DNA from: Gymnorhina tibicen
Taxonomy: Eukaryota > Chordata > Aves > Passeriformes > Artamidae
Length of the DNA: 64,000 nucleotides
Assembly: GCA_013399875.1 (NCBI GenBank)
Contig: VXAZ01008133.1
Span: 910,552 to 974,551 of the forward strand
Direction of reading: 5' to 3'
The notes under the pieces are model-generated. The model worked only from the letters and a program-made list of their open reading frames with translations, made no database searches and was not told the DNA's origin. Each line of letters begins with the position of its first letter. The first letter of the stretch is position 1. Positions 1 through 13,025 of the stretch are shown here, one piece after another. A program made the position numbers and the translations under genes.

Positions 1-2557
1 CAGAGCAGGAAGAGGAACCAGACTGACTGCTACAAGGATTGGGGTCAGTGAGGTAAACTATTAATTTGTTGATATTGTGAGAAGTTCATAACTGGGCCTC
101 TAACAGCCCTTATTTTTGTCATGCTGGAATAATATTCAAAGGAACTATTGACTCACATCCATGTAACATAATCATGTCAAGCCGAACCTGACAAAAGCAA
201 CTCAACTGTAGGTGTAAGTATGCAAAGTGATTAATCACAATTAAGTCAAATACAATTAAAAACAAATATTTACCAGTTGTGGAGTCTCTTGCAAGGTTAA
301 TTAGGTTGAGGATTTTCAGTACTAGGAAGTAACTGAAGACAAGATTGTAAGGCTGAGCGCTTATTTCAAGTCCATGATTTATTAAGCCTTTGGAATCCAG
401 AAAGTCTTCTTTTCCTGAGAAGAGGTCTTGGCTTTCAACAAGTTCTCATATCAAAGGCCTTACTGATCTCCAACTCATCAGCTTACCAGAAGGGATGGCC
501 TATGACAAAGATGTGGGCAGCTCCTCAATTAGCAAGAAATCGGAATCACAATTTGATGGTTATTTTTCTTGTAAAAGCATTTCATACCCTTACTATTGAC
601 CTGTGATGAGGCATTGGCTGAGATCACAGCCTAATGACTCAGTTCAGAACTCCTTTGATGGCTAGCAAAAGCGTAAAAATATTATTGTTGAAATATTTCA
701 TCTCCAGAACTGTTTTAATCTTTTCATAATTCCTAAGTTGCTAAGGTCATTGCAATGTAAAGCCATTGACATCAATATGAATAAAACTCTCCTATACAGG
801 CAAAGTCCCACATAAAACTATCCAGTGTCTTCTAGTCATTTGAATTTTATGAGACAGAACAAAGAAGACAAATTAGCTGAAGCACACTTTGATTGCAAAT
901 GAAAATACAACTTAACACTGCACCAGCTGAAAGAACACAAATATTGAGTAAGTGGTACAACAGATTAAGAGTCTTCATCTCTCCCATGAGGTACACATAT
1001 GAGCTAGAGAAATAGAAATTTTTCAATTATTATACTGCATAATACTTCTCTCCCCAACCCTTCATGTTCATGCATTTTGTTAAAAAATTGATGAAACACA
1101 AAAGGGGGGATTTTTTTATTCACTATTCTTTTGTTTTGATTCCTGTAGTAACACATGGTAAAATCCACAGATACTGATCCCTTTCTCAGCTACACTATTA
1201 CTGGTCAAAGCAATGTACTTTCACTGAAGTTGGTGAAATGATAATGGTTTAAGTGTTGAACTACTACTGACAGACAGAGTGACTCCAGTACCCAGTTGCC
1301 TAACTTCTAACTCAGGTAACTCTCACATTAAATTAAGGGAAAAAATGGCCCAGCTAAAGTATAGAAAATCAGGCTCATAATCATGATGCCAGAGAAACGG
1401 TTAAAGTTCAGATTTCGTGCTATGAAATAACCTTATATGAAGGATAAATGCTTTAATACCATGATGGGCCATAATGGGCCATAACTGGTCTCTCACGCTG
1501 ACGTAAGAGACAGCTGCAACACCTTAGAAAGTGTAAAAGACTAAAGAAATGTCCCATGATACACTATTTCATCAGCCAGGGGAGGTACAGAAGGTGTTTC
1601 CACCTAGCTCAGCATAATACAGATCCCACGGACCAGTTTCCTGGACTCCTTCCCCCCACTACTTGAGGGATACAGTCTGCAACCACCACTCCACCAAGAC
1701 TCCAACCACTGAGAAGGCCAGAAAAAGAGAACCAATGGGATGTCATCGGAATCTATGTAGTGGTGATTTTTTTCTACTTAATCTGTTTCTCTGTCATTCT
1801 CTTTCTCTCAACCTCCCTCTCTCTTTTTCCCCCTCTCTCTACCTCACATTTACTGTTAAATAAAAATCTGTACTATTGACTTTGGCATATTGTCTTGTTT
1901 GTGCCTTAACTCAGAAAGAGGCATCTCTCCAATAATTTTAATAATCAGATCTTAACATTATTTTCACTCACACACAGTCTATTCCTGTGTTCTTAGCAGA
2001 AATGGCATTGTCAACAATCCCTGAGCTTGTCTTCCATATGGAAAATAGAGGTACTTTAAAATTAGACTTTGACCATCCATTCTCTCCTTGAATACTTTCA
2101 GGAAATAGCATCTGATTTGAGAATGCTCATTTGTCACAGGTTTGATTTACAGTTAGAATAGTAGCTCATATACAGGGTTACAGGAGTGAGTGGATTTAAG
2201 TCAGCCGGAAATGTGTGGAAAGATTCACATTCAATGCATTTGGAAAAGCTGACAAAATGCATTTGGAAAAGCTGACAAAAACTACAGCTAACAAATAAAC
2301 CATGTCTGAATGGTTTCTCTTAGTGAAAGAGAAAACCACTGTCATTTTTTTTTACTCTTCCTTAATTTTGAAGAATAAAAAGCAGGCATGGCATCTGTGC
2401 AACAGAGGATTGTTGTAGTCCAACTCAGATTCTATATGTAAAATTTCAGTTTCACAGAACCCACCAGGAAAAATACTCAACGAAGTTGAATATAAAATTG
2501 AGACAAAAATCTACTTCCTCTTATTTGAGGAAGGCTGTGATTATTCAAGAACCATAA
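1..2557. other. Intergenic DNA, no gene seen
   Basis: AT-rich sequence with no long open frame, no splice-flanked coding block and no RNA gene that I can recognise. Short open frames here have no recognisable motif. The only distinct structure is the 23-bp tandem duplication at 2233-2278, listed separately. Confidence 0.6.
2233..2278. repeat. Perfect 23-bp tandem duplication
   Basis: Two adjacent, identical 23-bp units (2233-2255 and 2256-2278), each containing TGCATTTGGAAAAGCTGAC. There is no third copy, so this is a simple local duplication rather than a satellite array. Confidence 0.9.
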
Positions 2558-2810
2558 TATCACAGAATCACAGCATTGTTATGGTTGGAAGGGAATTCTG
2601 GAGATCATCAGTCCAACCCCTTTGTCAAGGCAGGGTCACCTAGAGCAGTTTTTACAGGAACGCATCCAGGTGGGTTTTGAATGTCTCCAGAGAAGGAGAC
2701 TCCACAACTGCTCTGGGCAGCCTGTTCCAGTGCTCTGCCACCCTCAGTGTAAAGAAGTTTTTCTTCATGTTGAGGTGAAACTTCTTCTGTTTCAGTTTAT
2801 GCCCATATCA
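2558..2810 (-). mobile_element. CR1 LINE fragment, 3' end, antisense
   Basis: The + strand begins TCACAGAATCACAG and continues GGTTGGAAGGGA, the reverse complement of the CR1 3' terminus. It then shows the antisense 3' region of ORF2 (GGAGACTCCACAAC, GGCAGCCTGTTCCAGTGCTC). The element is 5'-truncated, as is usual for CR1, and its reading frame is broken. CR1 is the dominant bird LINE and encodes an endonuclease plus reverse transcriptase when full length; this copy encodes nothing. Confidence 0.9.
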
Positions 2811-4262
2811 GTATCAGAACTTTTAGTATTGCATATATTTTAGCAAGCCTCTATTTAAAGTAAAAAACATATAAGTTCTAGTTAAAGAAAAGACTAAATT
2901 TTGTAATTAGCACCATTTTTCTGGTGTTTTAATAGGTGTTGATTTATAGTATGGGTTTCATTGCAACTGCAAGAGTTGTTCCAAATACAACATGGCATTT
3001 GTATTTTCCTCACATTCTTAAATTAACTTGGCTAAGAGCTATCTTGTAATATAAGAATTCCACCACTCCAGCAATTTGGCATAGCTGCACTCCTTATGAC
3101 AACGCAGGACACTAACACTTTCTTTCTGGACACCACCTGCATAAACAACACTGACAGACTACCATATTTAGGGGTTGTCAAAACATTGTGACAGTAAGCC
3201 TTGGTAATACAGAACTGGCATCATAATTAAGATGGGCTCAAGTTCTATTGAAGACACAAAATTCTTTTTTTTTCTTAAAGTGAAATATGAAAAATTTGAA
3301 ATGAAAAATCAGTTACTTTGCTCATAAAGTGAGCAAAGCAGAAATTAGATTCCCTGCCAGTTTTCAACTTGTTAGCCATTTAGACTGGAGTTCTGAAAAA
3401 TCATTCTTCCTCTGCTTTTAACCTCTGCAGGTTAAAAATATACTTTTAGTTTAATGAAAATTAAGAAATACACTCAGCTTAATGGTTTAAATATTAACTA
3501 CTCTAGACAGGAAATTAATTCAAAGTGGAATAACTATTCTATTTACAGTTAATCAGTATTAGAGTATCTGTCAATTATATCAAAGCACTCCCAGCATAGA
3601 CACACTGGGTTTGTACCACTCCAATAAAAACTATCATTCCTGGAAGGAATGTAATAATAATAACAGCTTTTTTCAAATGAGAGGAACAGATGTTACGACA
3701 GAAATCTCCGATGTAGACACCTATTGTAAAAATGAGGTGCTTCACTTAATCATTTTAAAACAGTGGTAAAATACACCTAGCAGTTTAAAGTCAGCTCAAT
3801 ATGTCTAAATTATAACAGAAATAAAAACTTATTCTGTTTCAGTAAATCACAAATAGTGAAAAGCCCTTGACTAAAGAACTATGGGTAAATTAAATTCTGG
3901 TAGTTCTATTTTAATTAAGGTTAAAGAAACTTAATTTTTCCATGGACTACATACATTATTATAAACATGCACTCCACAGTGGGTATAAATAATTGTTGTT
4001 TATGAAGCAGTGTAGTAGCATGACAATCCTACAAAATGAAACAGGTCACTCACTAATTTCTCTTAACAGAGTTAAAAGAAATTCCTGTATCATCTATTCA
4101 CCTTATGCAAATACATTCCATGATTTGTACAGTGAATGTACTGCAGTGTTTGCTTTAGGGAGAAATGGTTAATTTTGCTTAGTTGCTCTGGAGGGATTAA
4201 GTCTCATTCCATCCAAATGACTTTGCTTATGTCAGAGTCTCCAATCTTTTCAAACTGACAAC
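2811..4262. other. Intergenic DNA, no gene seen
   Basis: AT-rich sequence between two CR1 fragments. I find no coding block, RNA gene or clear repeat in it. Confidence 0.6.
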
Positions 4263-4505
4263 CTGTCACAAATGGGGTCCCCCAGAGATCAGCACAAGGC
4301 CCAACACTGTTTAATGTCTTTGTAAGTGATCTGGATGATGCGATCAAGTGTACTCTGGTGAAGTTTGCAGATGATACCAAACCAAGTGGGCAAGTGGATG
4401 CTTCTGGAAAGAGCCAGCCTGCAAGAAAACTTGAATAGACTGAAAAGTGGGCTAACAAGAACCTCATGAAGTTCAGCCAAGATGATAGTCTTTGCTTGAA
4501 GACTG
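4263..4505 (+). mobile_element. CR1-like LINE fragment with RT core
   Basis: Translating the + strand from about 4272 gives [15 protein letters not shown], then [20 protein letters not shown]. This is the CR1 reverse-transcriptase core: the G-x-P-Q-G segment, the LFN-x-F-x-x-DL segment and the catalytic FADD. The frame is interrupted soon after the catalytic block (an in-frame stop after RKLE), and both ends of the element are missing. It is an old, dead fragment. An antisense open frame of about 100 codons over the same bases is a shadow. Confidence 0.9.
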
Positions 4506-5840
4506 CCACAAGGAATGCTTGTTCATGTTCAAACTGCAGTAGGGCCTTCCGTGTGCTGTGTTTACTAGGTAAAGTCTATATAAACAGAACTTGAAAACTG
4601 CCACCCAAAAAGATTTGCTGTAAATACTTGTCACTAGAATACTTGTCATTAGCTTCTATGTCACAAGGTTTATAGCAGCTTAATTATGGGCATTTGAAGA
4701 ATTTCAAGTTGAATTGCAAGGTAAGAGCAACAAAAATTAAAATGTGTAAGACTATCTTATTTGCCCATTCCAATACATATTTGGTATTCAAAACTGCATA
4801 ATTTCTCCCTGAATGAATAACATCCTCCAACACTTCTTTGTTTTCTCATTTTCTTCTTGGTTTCTTTTTTTCCTGTTTTTCACCCTCTTAAAACCTCATG
4901 CAAAATATTTCTTATTTACTGTCTTGCATTTTCCAATATTCTTCACAGCTGCTGGAAGCAATATTTTCTGAATCCTTCATGTTACTGGTATCAGAACATA
5001 AAATCATTTGCAAGTATCATGACATTCCACCCTTTTAACAAGGACGAGGTATAAGGGTCTCTCTCTCTCTCTCTACTTCATTGCTTCCTCATCAATGTGA
5101 CCTTGTCAGGACTCAGAACTCGTCTGCATCATCCTAAGATGGAGGCTGCAGTGTGCTCATGTTGGGATCCCACTGATGTCTTCCTTGACATGTTGTGGTG
5201 GTTCTTTTTTTTCAAAAGCATCACTTTATTTACCGGCTGGGACCACAACTCCTTCTCTGACACTGATGTTCTGCATACTACAAGAAAGAAAGTCCTATCA
5301 GTTGACAAGTGAGGGACAGTACACCCTAACTTTTATCTCTCCACTTTCTCACTGGCAGAATGAAGAGGCCAACAGCTACCCATCCTAGTCCGTAGGAGAC
5401 AGACTTGGGAGAAAGGTGGCAAAGACTGAGTCACAGTTCAAACAGGCTGTGCAGATCAGGGCATCCCTTTACAATCACTGTCACATCATAGAACTAGCAC
5501 AGTACAAGTACACTTAGTCATCACTGTTAATCACAATTCACTTTCACATTGTTTACAATCAATGGCACTGTAAGGGAAGGAAGATTGAGATAAGGCCAGA
5601 GCCTTCCACTTCAAGCTTTTTTTTTTTTAAATAGAAGTAAATAATGTGTTAGGCAACAAGCTAGCTTTCTTTCACTTCCCTGTATAACAACAATCATTTA
5701 GAATACTTAATACAGAAAACATAGCTTTTCCAAACTCATGCTCCACTTGTAGTCCCACTCCACAGCACTGCAATGAAAGGGGCAAATGTCCTGTGAAATG
5801 TGCAAGTGGACCTGTCCTGACTAAGAACTAACAAGCTGAC
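4506..5840. other. Intergenic DNA with a short CT microsatellite
   Basis: No gene seen. A (CT)n run of about 17 bp lies at 5058-5074. Other open frames are short and lack motifs. Confidence 0.55.
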
Positions 5841-6100
5841 TGTCACAGTTAAAGAGATAGGAGATGGAGTCTAGGTGGAGTCTAGCATTAAGAATGACCC
5901 AAATCATGTCTTCCATATCTTCTTGATGTCAGCTTGTGCAAGGTTGTTTACTGCCTCCTTAAGACCCACAGCCGGGAAGCAGAACCTCTGTGTTTTACCT
6001 GGTTCATGGAAGGGTGGGTGCTGGGTCCCTTTAAAAACAGGGAACAGACGCACGGAGCTCTCTCTTTTGTTCTCTCCAGGATCTCAAGAACCTCAGAAGG
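5841..6100 (+). mobile_element. ERV LTR fragment related to the 8734 LTR
   Basis: Starts TGTCACAG and matches the LTR at 8734-9476 through several blocks: ATGACCCAAATCATGT, AGCAGAACCTCTGTGTTTTACC, the TATA-like CCCTTTAAAAACAGGGAAC (6027-6045) and CTCTTTTGTTCTCTC. Relative to that copy about 250 bp between the TATA-like block and the CTCTTTTGTTCTCTC block are absent. The 3' boundary and target-site duplication could not be resolved, so the end is approximate. It may be a subfamily variant rather than a deleted copy. Confidence 0.7.
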
Positions 6101-8733
6101 TGGGAAGCTCCCATGGGCTGCTAGCCACTGCCTCTGGGGAACCAGCAAAAAAAGAGATAGACAGTGACTAAGACACTGATGAACGAAGAGCACTGCCAGA
6201 GAACAAATTTCAATGTGTGTCACCATTTGACATCCTAGTTACTCACGAGGATACTCAAGCCACACTACAATACCTTCAATAAACATTTTTAACTGAAATA
6301 CCCATTTTGACCTACAGACAGATTTGGTGAGAGTCTTGGCAGAGTTTAGACACAGAATTTGCCAGACATACACAAAACTCTCTCTGTATTTCAAACCCTA
6401 CATTTTCACAAATTCATTTCTTGCAGACACCTGAAGTTCTGTTGACACATATGCACCAAGCCTGGTCAAAGCCAGGCATGTGGAGCTAAGACCTGCTGCC
6501 ATCCAAGTACTCCCATAAAAATAAGGGGATTGTTATAACTCTGAAAATAAGGGTTTATAATGAATGGAAAATGCAGAACAATAGTCATGTTGCAACTGAA
6601 CACCTAAAGCAATTTTTTTGTATTCTTTTTTTTTAGGCAAAAGTCCTTTGGTAATTGCTTATCACTTCCACTGGTGACATTTCAACCTTACAGTCAGGGA
6701 TCTCACCTCATTTTAATGCTGGACCACAAGTATGGCACACTATCTGAGAACGATGTAATTACTATAGAAATTTTAGCTCTCTCAGTGAATAGACTTAAAG
6801 CTGAACACACAAGACCTACTAGTTCTAAAACTGTGTTCCAGCACTTTTAATATACAATTCTTTATAATGCTTTATACTTTTCTATTAACTTTTCATAACC
6901 AGAAGTATGAACTAAATCTTTTCTGTCACTGACTTACATAATCAGTTGGTAGAAAGAGTTACCTTTCCAGTGCTTTAGTGCAGACTACACCATGTCAAAG
7001 TAAAATGTTGCATGATCAACAATACTTAGTGCTGAGCATCTGCCAGCTATTCCTTTGCTTTTCATTTGACATTAAAAACAAGTGTAACTGTTTATATCTT
7101 TATTATAGACAGCTCTAGAATATTCATCATCATAGTAAGTAGAGCAACCACATGTAGATAGATACTAATTTTTGCCACAGAAAAAGTATTTTAACATACA
7201 AAAAGGACATCAATCACTATGCAAACATTATTTTTATTCTCTGAAGCCAACTAATTCCATCTCACTAGGTTTCTATATGGGCATTTGCAGATCCCCTTGC
7301 TCTGCTGCAAAGTGCATAATGCAGATATTAAGTAGATGGACCGAGGCAATGCAGTAAAGTAAGTAACAGATGCAGTTTTTATCACAAGTGGTTCATTTAT
7401 TGTTATTCAAGTAGAACCATGTGAATGCTAAATTTCTCGTTTTAAGTTTCCAGTCTGATTATTAGCCATTTAGGTCCCCAAAATATAAAGTACATGCACA
7501 GTAAAAGCTTGACAACCACCCAGAAATCTATGCCAAAGTATTTTTATTAAACGTCATACTTCTAAAATCAATTATTTTTGGAGGCTTAATTTAGAAAACT
7601 TTGGTTTTGCAGAAAACTTTTCTAATTTTCGGTTGCCAAAAAAAGCTTAAAAATGCAAATCCAAAGCACTAGAAGACAAGAAAGCAGACTAGACCAACTA
7701 GAAATGTGTATGTTTCTCAAGTGTCCAATTTTTACACCATACAACGATTACTTTTGACCTAAACTATGATTTTGGAATGTTTGAGGTGACAATATTATTA
7801 AAAATGTGACACAGGATCACTGGTAAGATAACAAGAACTGCTTCTAACACCCAGTCACATGCAAGGATCAAAGTGACAGAATTCTCCAGATGACAAGAAG
7901 TCAGTATCCAGCAGTAAATGCATGTGACCTCTCAGGATACTTACTACAGATCCCATAGTAGGACAGAAGTTACCAAGCTAACTATAAGCAACTATATTGG
8001 CTTGGAACTAGAGGCAATTTAGCTTCAGCAACAAATAACTATTTAGATGTATGAAAACCATATGCATGCAGAAATATTTACTGGGGCTGTTAGAGCCATG
8101 ACTGATGGGATGGCAGAGTCCCCACTTCTACAGTCTCATGTATAGGCTTGCAAAGCAGTGGGAAATACCAGAGAACTGTCAGTATTGCCAAATCACTAAA
8201 CTTTACCCTTGAGTTTTATAGAGTTCAGCCTCCTTTGAACAGTCTCCTTTGAACTGCAAATCATAGTCCTTAACTTCACCATTTCTCTCTTCCAGTGCAG
8301 CAGTAATTATTTAAAGCTCTGCATCCACTTGGTTAGATCATTTCTCCTGCAAATAATGTGATCTGAGCTAACTCAGCCATCTCTGTGTTACGTAGGGATG
8401 CAGAATGAAACTAAATTGGATGCAAGATTCAAGGATCATTCAACAGAAGGGTCTTTAGATACGGTATTTAGAACTGTTACATGTGTCCCTAAAAGACACA
8501 GAAGAATTAAACATCGACAGAAAAGATTCCACTGTGACTAAGTGAATGAAAAGGGGAAAGAAAAAGCAAACCTCCCAAAATCTTGCCTCCACAATTAACC
8601 ATTACTTCCTTTCCCATCTTCCTTTAAACAAGACTGAAAAACTACCTCATCAGTAAGAAAATTTAAGCATGTCAGACCTGTTTTCAAAGAAATAAAGAGA
8701 AGGTTCTTGAGGATGGACAACAGCATGTGTGGG
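6101..8733. other. Intergenic DNA, no gene seen
   Basis: AT-rich sequence without recognisable coding potential. An AATAAA at 6279 may belong to the tail of the preceding repeat, but nothing ties it to a gene. Confidence 0.55.
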
Positions 8734-9476
8734 TGTCCTAGTTACACAGCTAAGAGGTGGAGTTTAGCGTTAGGGGTGACCCAAAATCATGTATTCCATT
8801 TCTTCTCTGTGTCAATCCGTGCAAGTTAGTTTAGTGTCTCTTTAAGGCCCGGAGTCAGAAGCAGAACCTCTGTGTTTTACCCTAGTTCATGGCAGGACAG
8901 GCGTGCTGGATCCCTTTAAAAACAGGGAACGGACAGGCCAATACTGTCACTGCTGCCGCCTGCCATTTGTCGGGGAGGGCGCAGTCCACTGCTTTTTCAC
9001 GGGTGCTCTGTGGAGACAAAGCCTGCTGAGCTGCTACGTGGGAGGCTGTGCCAGCTCCCCGGCAGCACTGAGTCCTTTTGGCCAAAAATAGTTTTCCCCA
9101 GGTTTTGCTTTTCCGCTGCTCCCCACTGTTTCGTTTGTTTGTTTGGGAGGGAGTTTGCTTTCTCGGAACCGGGTTGTTGCCGCATTGTTTCTTTTGTTCT
9201 CTCTCTCAGCCGCATGGCCCAGAGGGAGGACTCTCCCACATTCCGTCTGTGTTCGCCGGGACAATTAGCAGGACCTCCTCTGGAATTGGAGGTGGGGGTT
9301 GAACCGTTTGCCTTTGTACTTCTTGGTTATTGCTGTTTTCTCTTAGCAAACTGTTACTTTTTCACTTATATCTCTTCGCATTTGTCTCTCCTTATTGGTA
9401 GAGGGGAGAGGTTAAAACTCCGGGGAGGTAGTTTATCTTGGAGTCTCCACCCCATAAATCGTCTCAAACTAAGACA
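8734..9476 (+). mobile_element. Solo ERV LTR with perfect 5-bp TSD
   Basis: A 743-bp element beginning TGTCCTAG and ending CTAAGACA, flanked on both sides by GTGGG (8729-8733 and 9477-9481). A 5-bp duplication and TG...CA ends are the signature of retroviral integration and are typical of ERVL-type elements. It has a TATA-like TTTAAAAA at 8915 and a T-rich, G-poor 3' third. No gag, pol or env internal region is adjacent, so it is a solo LTR left by LTR-LTR recombination. The open frame of about 160 codons inside it has no protein motif. Confidence 0.9.
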
Positions 9477-12400
9477 GTGGGCAAACAAGGGAAGATTCCA
9501 GTGATGTTAACAATAACATATTACAGAATATATTTTCTCTCAGAGTAAATAATTCTCTCATTACTCTGCTGAGGTGTGAATCTGGAGTAATCTATATTCG
9601 TATCAGCAAATACCTAACGATAAGATGTAAATAACACTTTTCAGCAACTACTAAGTAAATTCTGAAAGTCTACCATTCAGGTATGCAAAGAACTGGAGTT
9701 TTCCAAAGTCTAATGAGGCGATTATATTGCTCATATTCACATACTTTTCTATCAGCAAAAACTTGCAAGTTAGAGCCATTTAAAATTTAATTGCTTTTCA
9801 TTGTTTTTCTTCTTTCAGAGGTAAGGAAGGAATAATACAAGTAACAGGTGACAATTCCACCTGTATCAAATTCTTTAAATGCCTCTCCCACCCCCCTTTT
9901 TAAAACAATTTCATAGTAAGTTTGAATACATAGCATTTCCTTGAACAAATCAAAGACGTTTCGAAGACATCTCATGTTACATAACCTTTTGTAGCTAGCC
10001 ATGAGTAAAATTCCAGCATTCTTGCTTGATTTAATGTTGAATCCACAATTCAGTGGCTTTTCACCACTTCTTGGGTTGAAGTATGTTATTTGCACCAGCC
10101 TGGACAGTTTTCAGAGTATGCTTTTGCAGTTCAATCTTCATTTTATGTTCAGCTCTAATGTTACAAGGACCTATTTAAGGAAAAGGTGTCAAGCACAGTA
10201 CAACTTGTTTAGTTATACTGAATGACTGGCATCAGCCTAAACACTAGTACCACCCCAGTATGCAAATCCACTCCTCAAGGCGTTGTTATTTCTGAGCATC
10301 ACCGCTGCCTCTGGCTGTGCTAACCTCCACTTGTCTGTATAGTTCTGTTCAGTCTACTCTGGCAGCCGTGAGGGGATCCTGTTTTGAAAAACTGTAGGCA
10401 CAACAAAACTAAGAACACTCAGAGTCTCAGAGAAAGTTCCTAATTTCAAGCAGATCGCTCACATAACTCCTATTAAGAAGTCAAGGATTGCCTGTGCAAT
10501 GGACACAAAAGAAATTGTGTAAACTTTAATTCAGACAATTCAAAAGTTTCAGACAAGCAAGAGTTTTCTGAGCAGGTAACTGATGCTTCCACAAATAAGG
10601 AAATAAACAATTCATTTTGGAAACAAGATTATGAGGGCTTTGTTTCTTTTCTCCCCTGACAAAAAACATTTCTTAACATTTGCTAAGTCCACCGCCACAC
10701 CAACAAGGGACACCAGTCACAAGGCGTGACATAAATATCCTTGATGTCAGTCCTATTCAGGAAGGAAAGAAAATATCAAAAGCAGGCAATAAAAGAGAGA
10801 CTTTTTTTCTTTAGAGAAACATAATTAAATTGTGGGCATATTTTATATACAAAGGTACTCAGAAGTATTGGAAATCTGCTTTGTTCTCCGACACTCCTAC
10901 AACTCCAACAATGTATCTATAAACATCTATTAACATACTAATCTATAAAATTACCTGACTAAAGAAATTTCATTGTAGCAATGAAAGTTGACAGTGAGAA
11001 AATTTAGTCCAGAACATTCAATATTACCTAGAGTAACTTCGTTAATTAAAGCATGTAAGAGGTTTAAGCTATTTATTTTTTAAATAAAATCAAGAACCTA
11101 AACTTAGAAAGAGGAAAGGGCTACTCATGTGATGGAAAATCAGAAAGCACAACATACTGACTAAAATTTAAAAAAAATTCTTGTTCTAATTTTATTTTCC
11201 CACCAATATATAATAAGATTTTTGAAAGAAAAAAAAAATGAAATCATCATTAAGGCTTCTGGCAAGAACTCCAAATGAAAGATGGCCTGATTTGCAAATA
11301 GTTTAGTATCCTATATATACATCTAGATCCAAATATACATTCCAGCAAAGACACTGCAAATGAAACTCACTCAAAAGTTAATTAAAGCTTTTATACACAT
11401 GGAACTGTTCCTGATTAATTCCATATGGGCCATTCTTAATACAGAAGTGCCTCATTCCATTTTGGTTAAAACAAACTGGTTTGTTCAGGAATGAGTCACC
11501 CATAAATGGCATAAATCAGAATCACTTCTACACTATTTCAATTACTTGTGACCACAAAGCATTAAAAAAAACGCCAATCAGTAGGCTTTAAGTCCTATAT
11601 TTACAGGTTTATCTGTAGGGATCTCCTTTTAGGCACATCCTAAATTAAGAATCTGACAAAAAATATTAATTAGGAATATTTTTACTTTTTAAAATAGATA
11701 CAGAAAAAAAAAAGAACATACATACTTGTGAAAAGACACACAAGTCTTAAGTTTGAAGAATGGCTTTTACGTTTCAGGCCTTGTAAATATCTCCCTCCTC
11801 TCATGTCATAAACAATTTGATCCTACTTGAGGGTCAGAACTGTTTCATAGTCCTCAATAGTTGCACGGCAAAGACACATCGGAAGATAGAGACAGAACCT
11901 CTCTTTTCCTCTGTGTGATGCAGTAAGGGAACTCCATGCCACAGCAGCAGCCCTACATGACTGTTAGTCAATACATGCATAACATACATACATACATACA
12001 GCCTGACACAGAGGATCAGGAAGAAGAAAGCAAGAAAATGAAAGAAATGAATGTCCCTAAAGAGTTTTCCAGGAAGGTTTTCAGAGAGCTCAGGCCATAA
12101 CACTAGTATTCCAGAAAACACAGTAGTATCATCACCTCTTATTTTTGGCCTAACATCTGTCTAGACTGACTATACATTTATTTGTAAGATTTGTACATAG
12201 CCCACTCTCAGTATTTGCCATTCCTCTTTGTTTCCTTTGATTCAAACGTTTTTAAATGCTTGAGAAGTTTTTTTGGCTGCCTTTTCATAATGACCGACCA
12301 CCAAATGATACTGTGATGTTGTGGAGGATAAAAAAGGAAGGAATTTAAAGTGCACTTTATTTTTTATAATGCCTTACAGATTAGCTTTGTGAGAGATAGA

Positions 12401-12909
12401 CCACAATGAATCTCTTATGTAGTCAATACCCTATGTATTTCTTACATTATTTAAATATATTATTTTCACCTGGTAGAGAGAAGATTGAGAAGGATTTGGA
12501 AAACTCCATTACTCTCAAATCAAGTGCACTTAGCAGGGAGTTAATGACTTCTGGCTTAGTGAGTACAAACACTGCAACAGACAAAATGTACTATACCACC
12601 AGAACCATCTGAACATATTTCTTGGCAAAAGTATGTTTAGGAAACTATTGTCTTTCCTAGAGGATTCTATCTGCTTTAGAAAAGAGGCTTAGATATGAAT
12701 TTTGCAAAAGATTTTGTAGGATTTACTTACACAGCAAGAATTTTTGGCATAATATATTTGCAATACAGATTGAAGGTAATTTTTTTCCCCAGTATATACA
12801 TCTAAGCTGTGAGTTCTACTGCAAATGCAGTTGTACTAAACAATAATTATTTCTCCTTAGTGGAACATTGCCTATTTCACCTTCTACCATTTGTCATTTG
12901 TGTTTAAAT

Positions 12910-13025
12910 CATTAGACTTCGTTGGCACGGCCGGTACAAGAGCAGCTTTTTTGGAGAACCTATCAATAGCAGACAGTCATATGCAAATAATCCTCGGCGG
13001 CCCAGTTACTGCTTGAGTAAAAGAT
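12910..13025. promoter_or_regulatory. Candidate conserved noncoding element with octamer
   Basis: A compact block in AT-rich flanks that keeps several CpGs (CGTTGGCACGGCCGG, CCTCGGCGGCCC) and contains the POU-factor octamer ATGCAAAT at 12981-12988. It has no open frame of note and no repeat signature. Preserved CpGs in otherwise CpG-poor DNA suggest selection or hypomethylation. Its position about 4.5 kb upstream of DAZL makes a germ-cell enhancer one possible reading, but this is inference only. Confidence 0.3.

Noticed and set aside
4204..4509. 101-codon minus-strand frame
   Set aside because: Shadow of the sense-strand CR1 reverse transcriptase fragment.
9010..9504. 164-codon frame
   Set aside because: Lies within the solo LTR at 8734-9476 and crosses its 3' target duplication; no retroviral or cellular motif.
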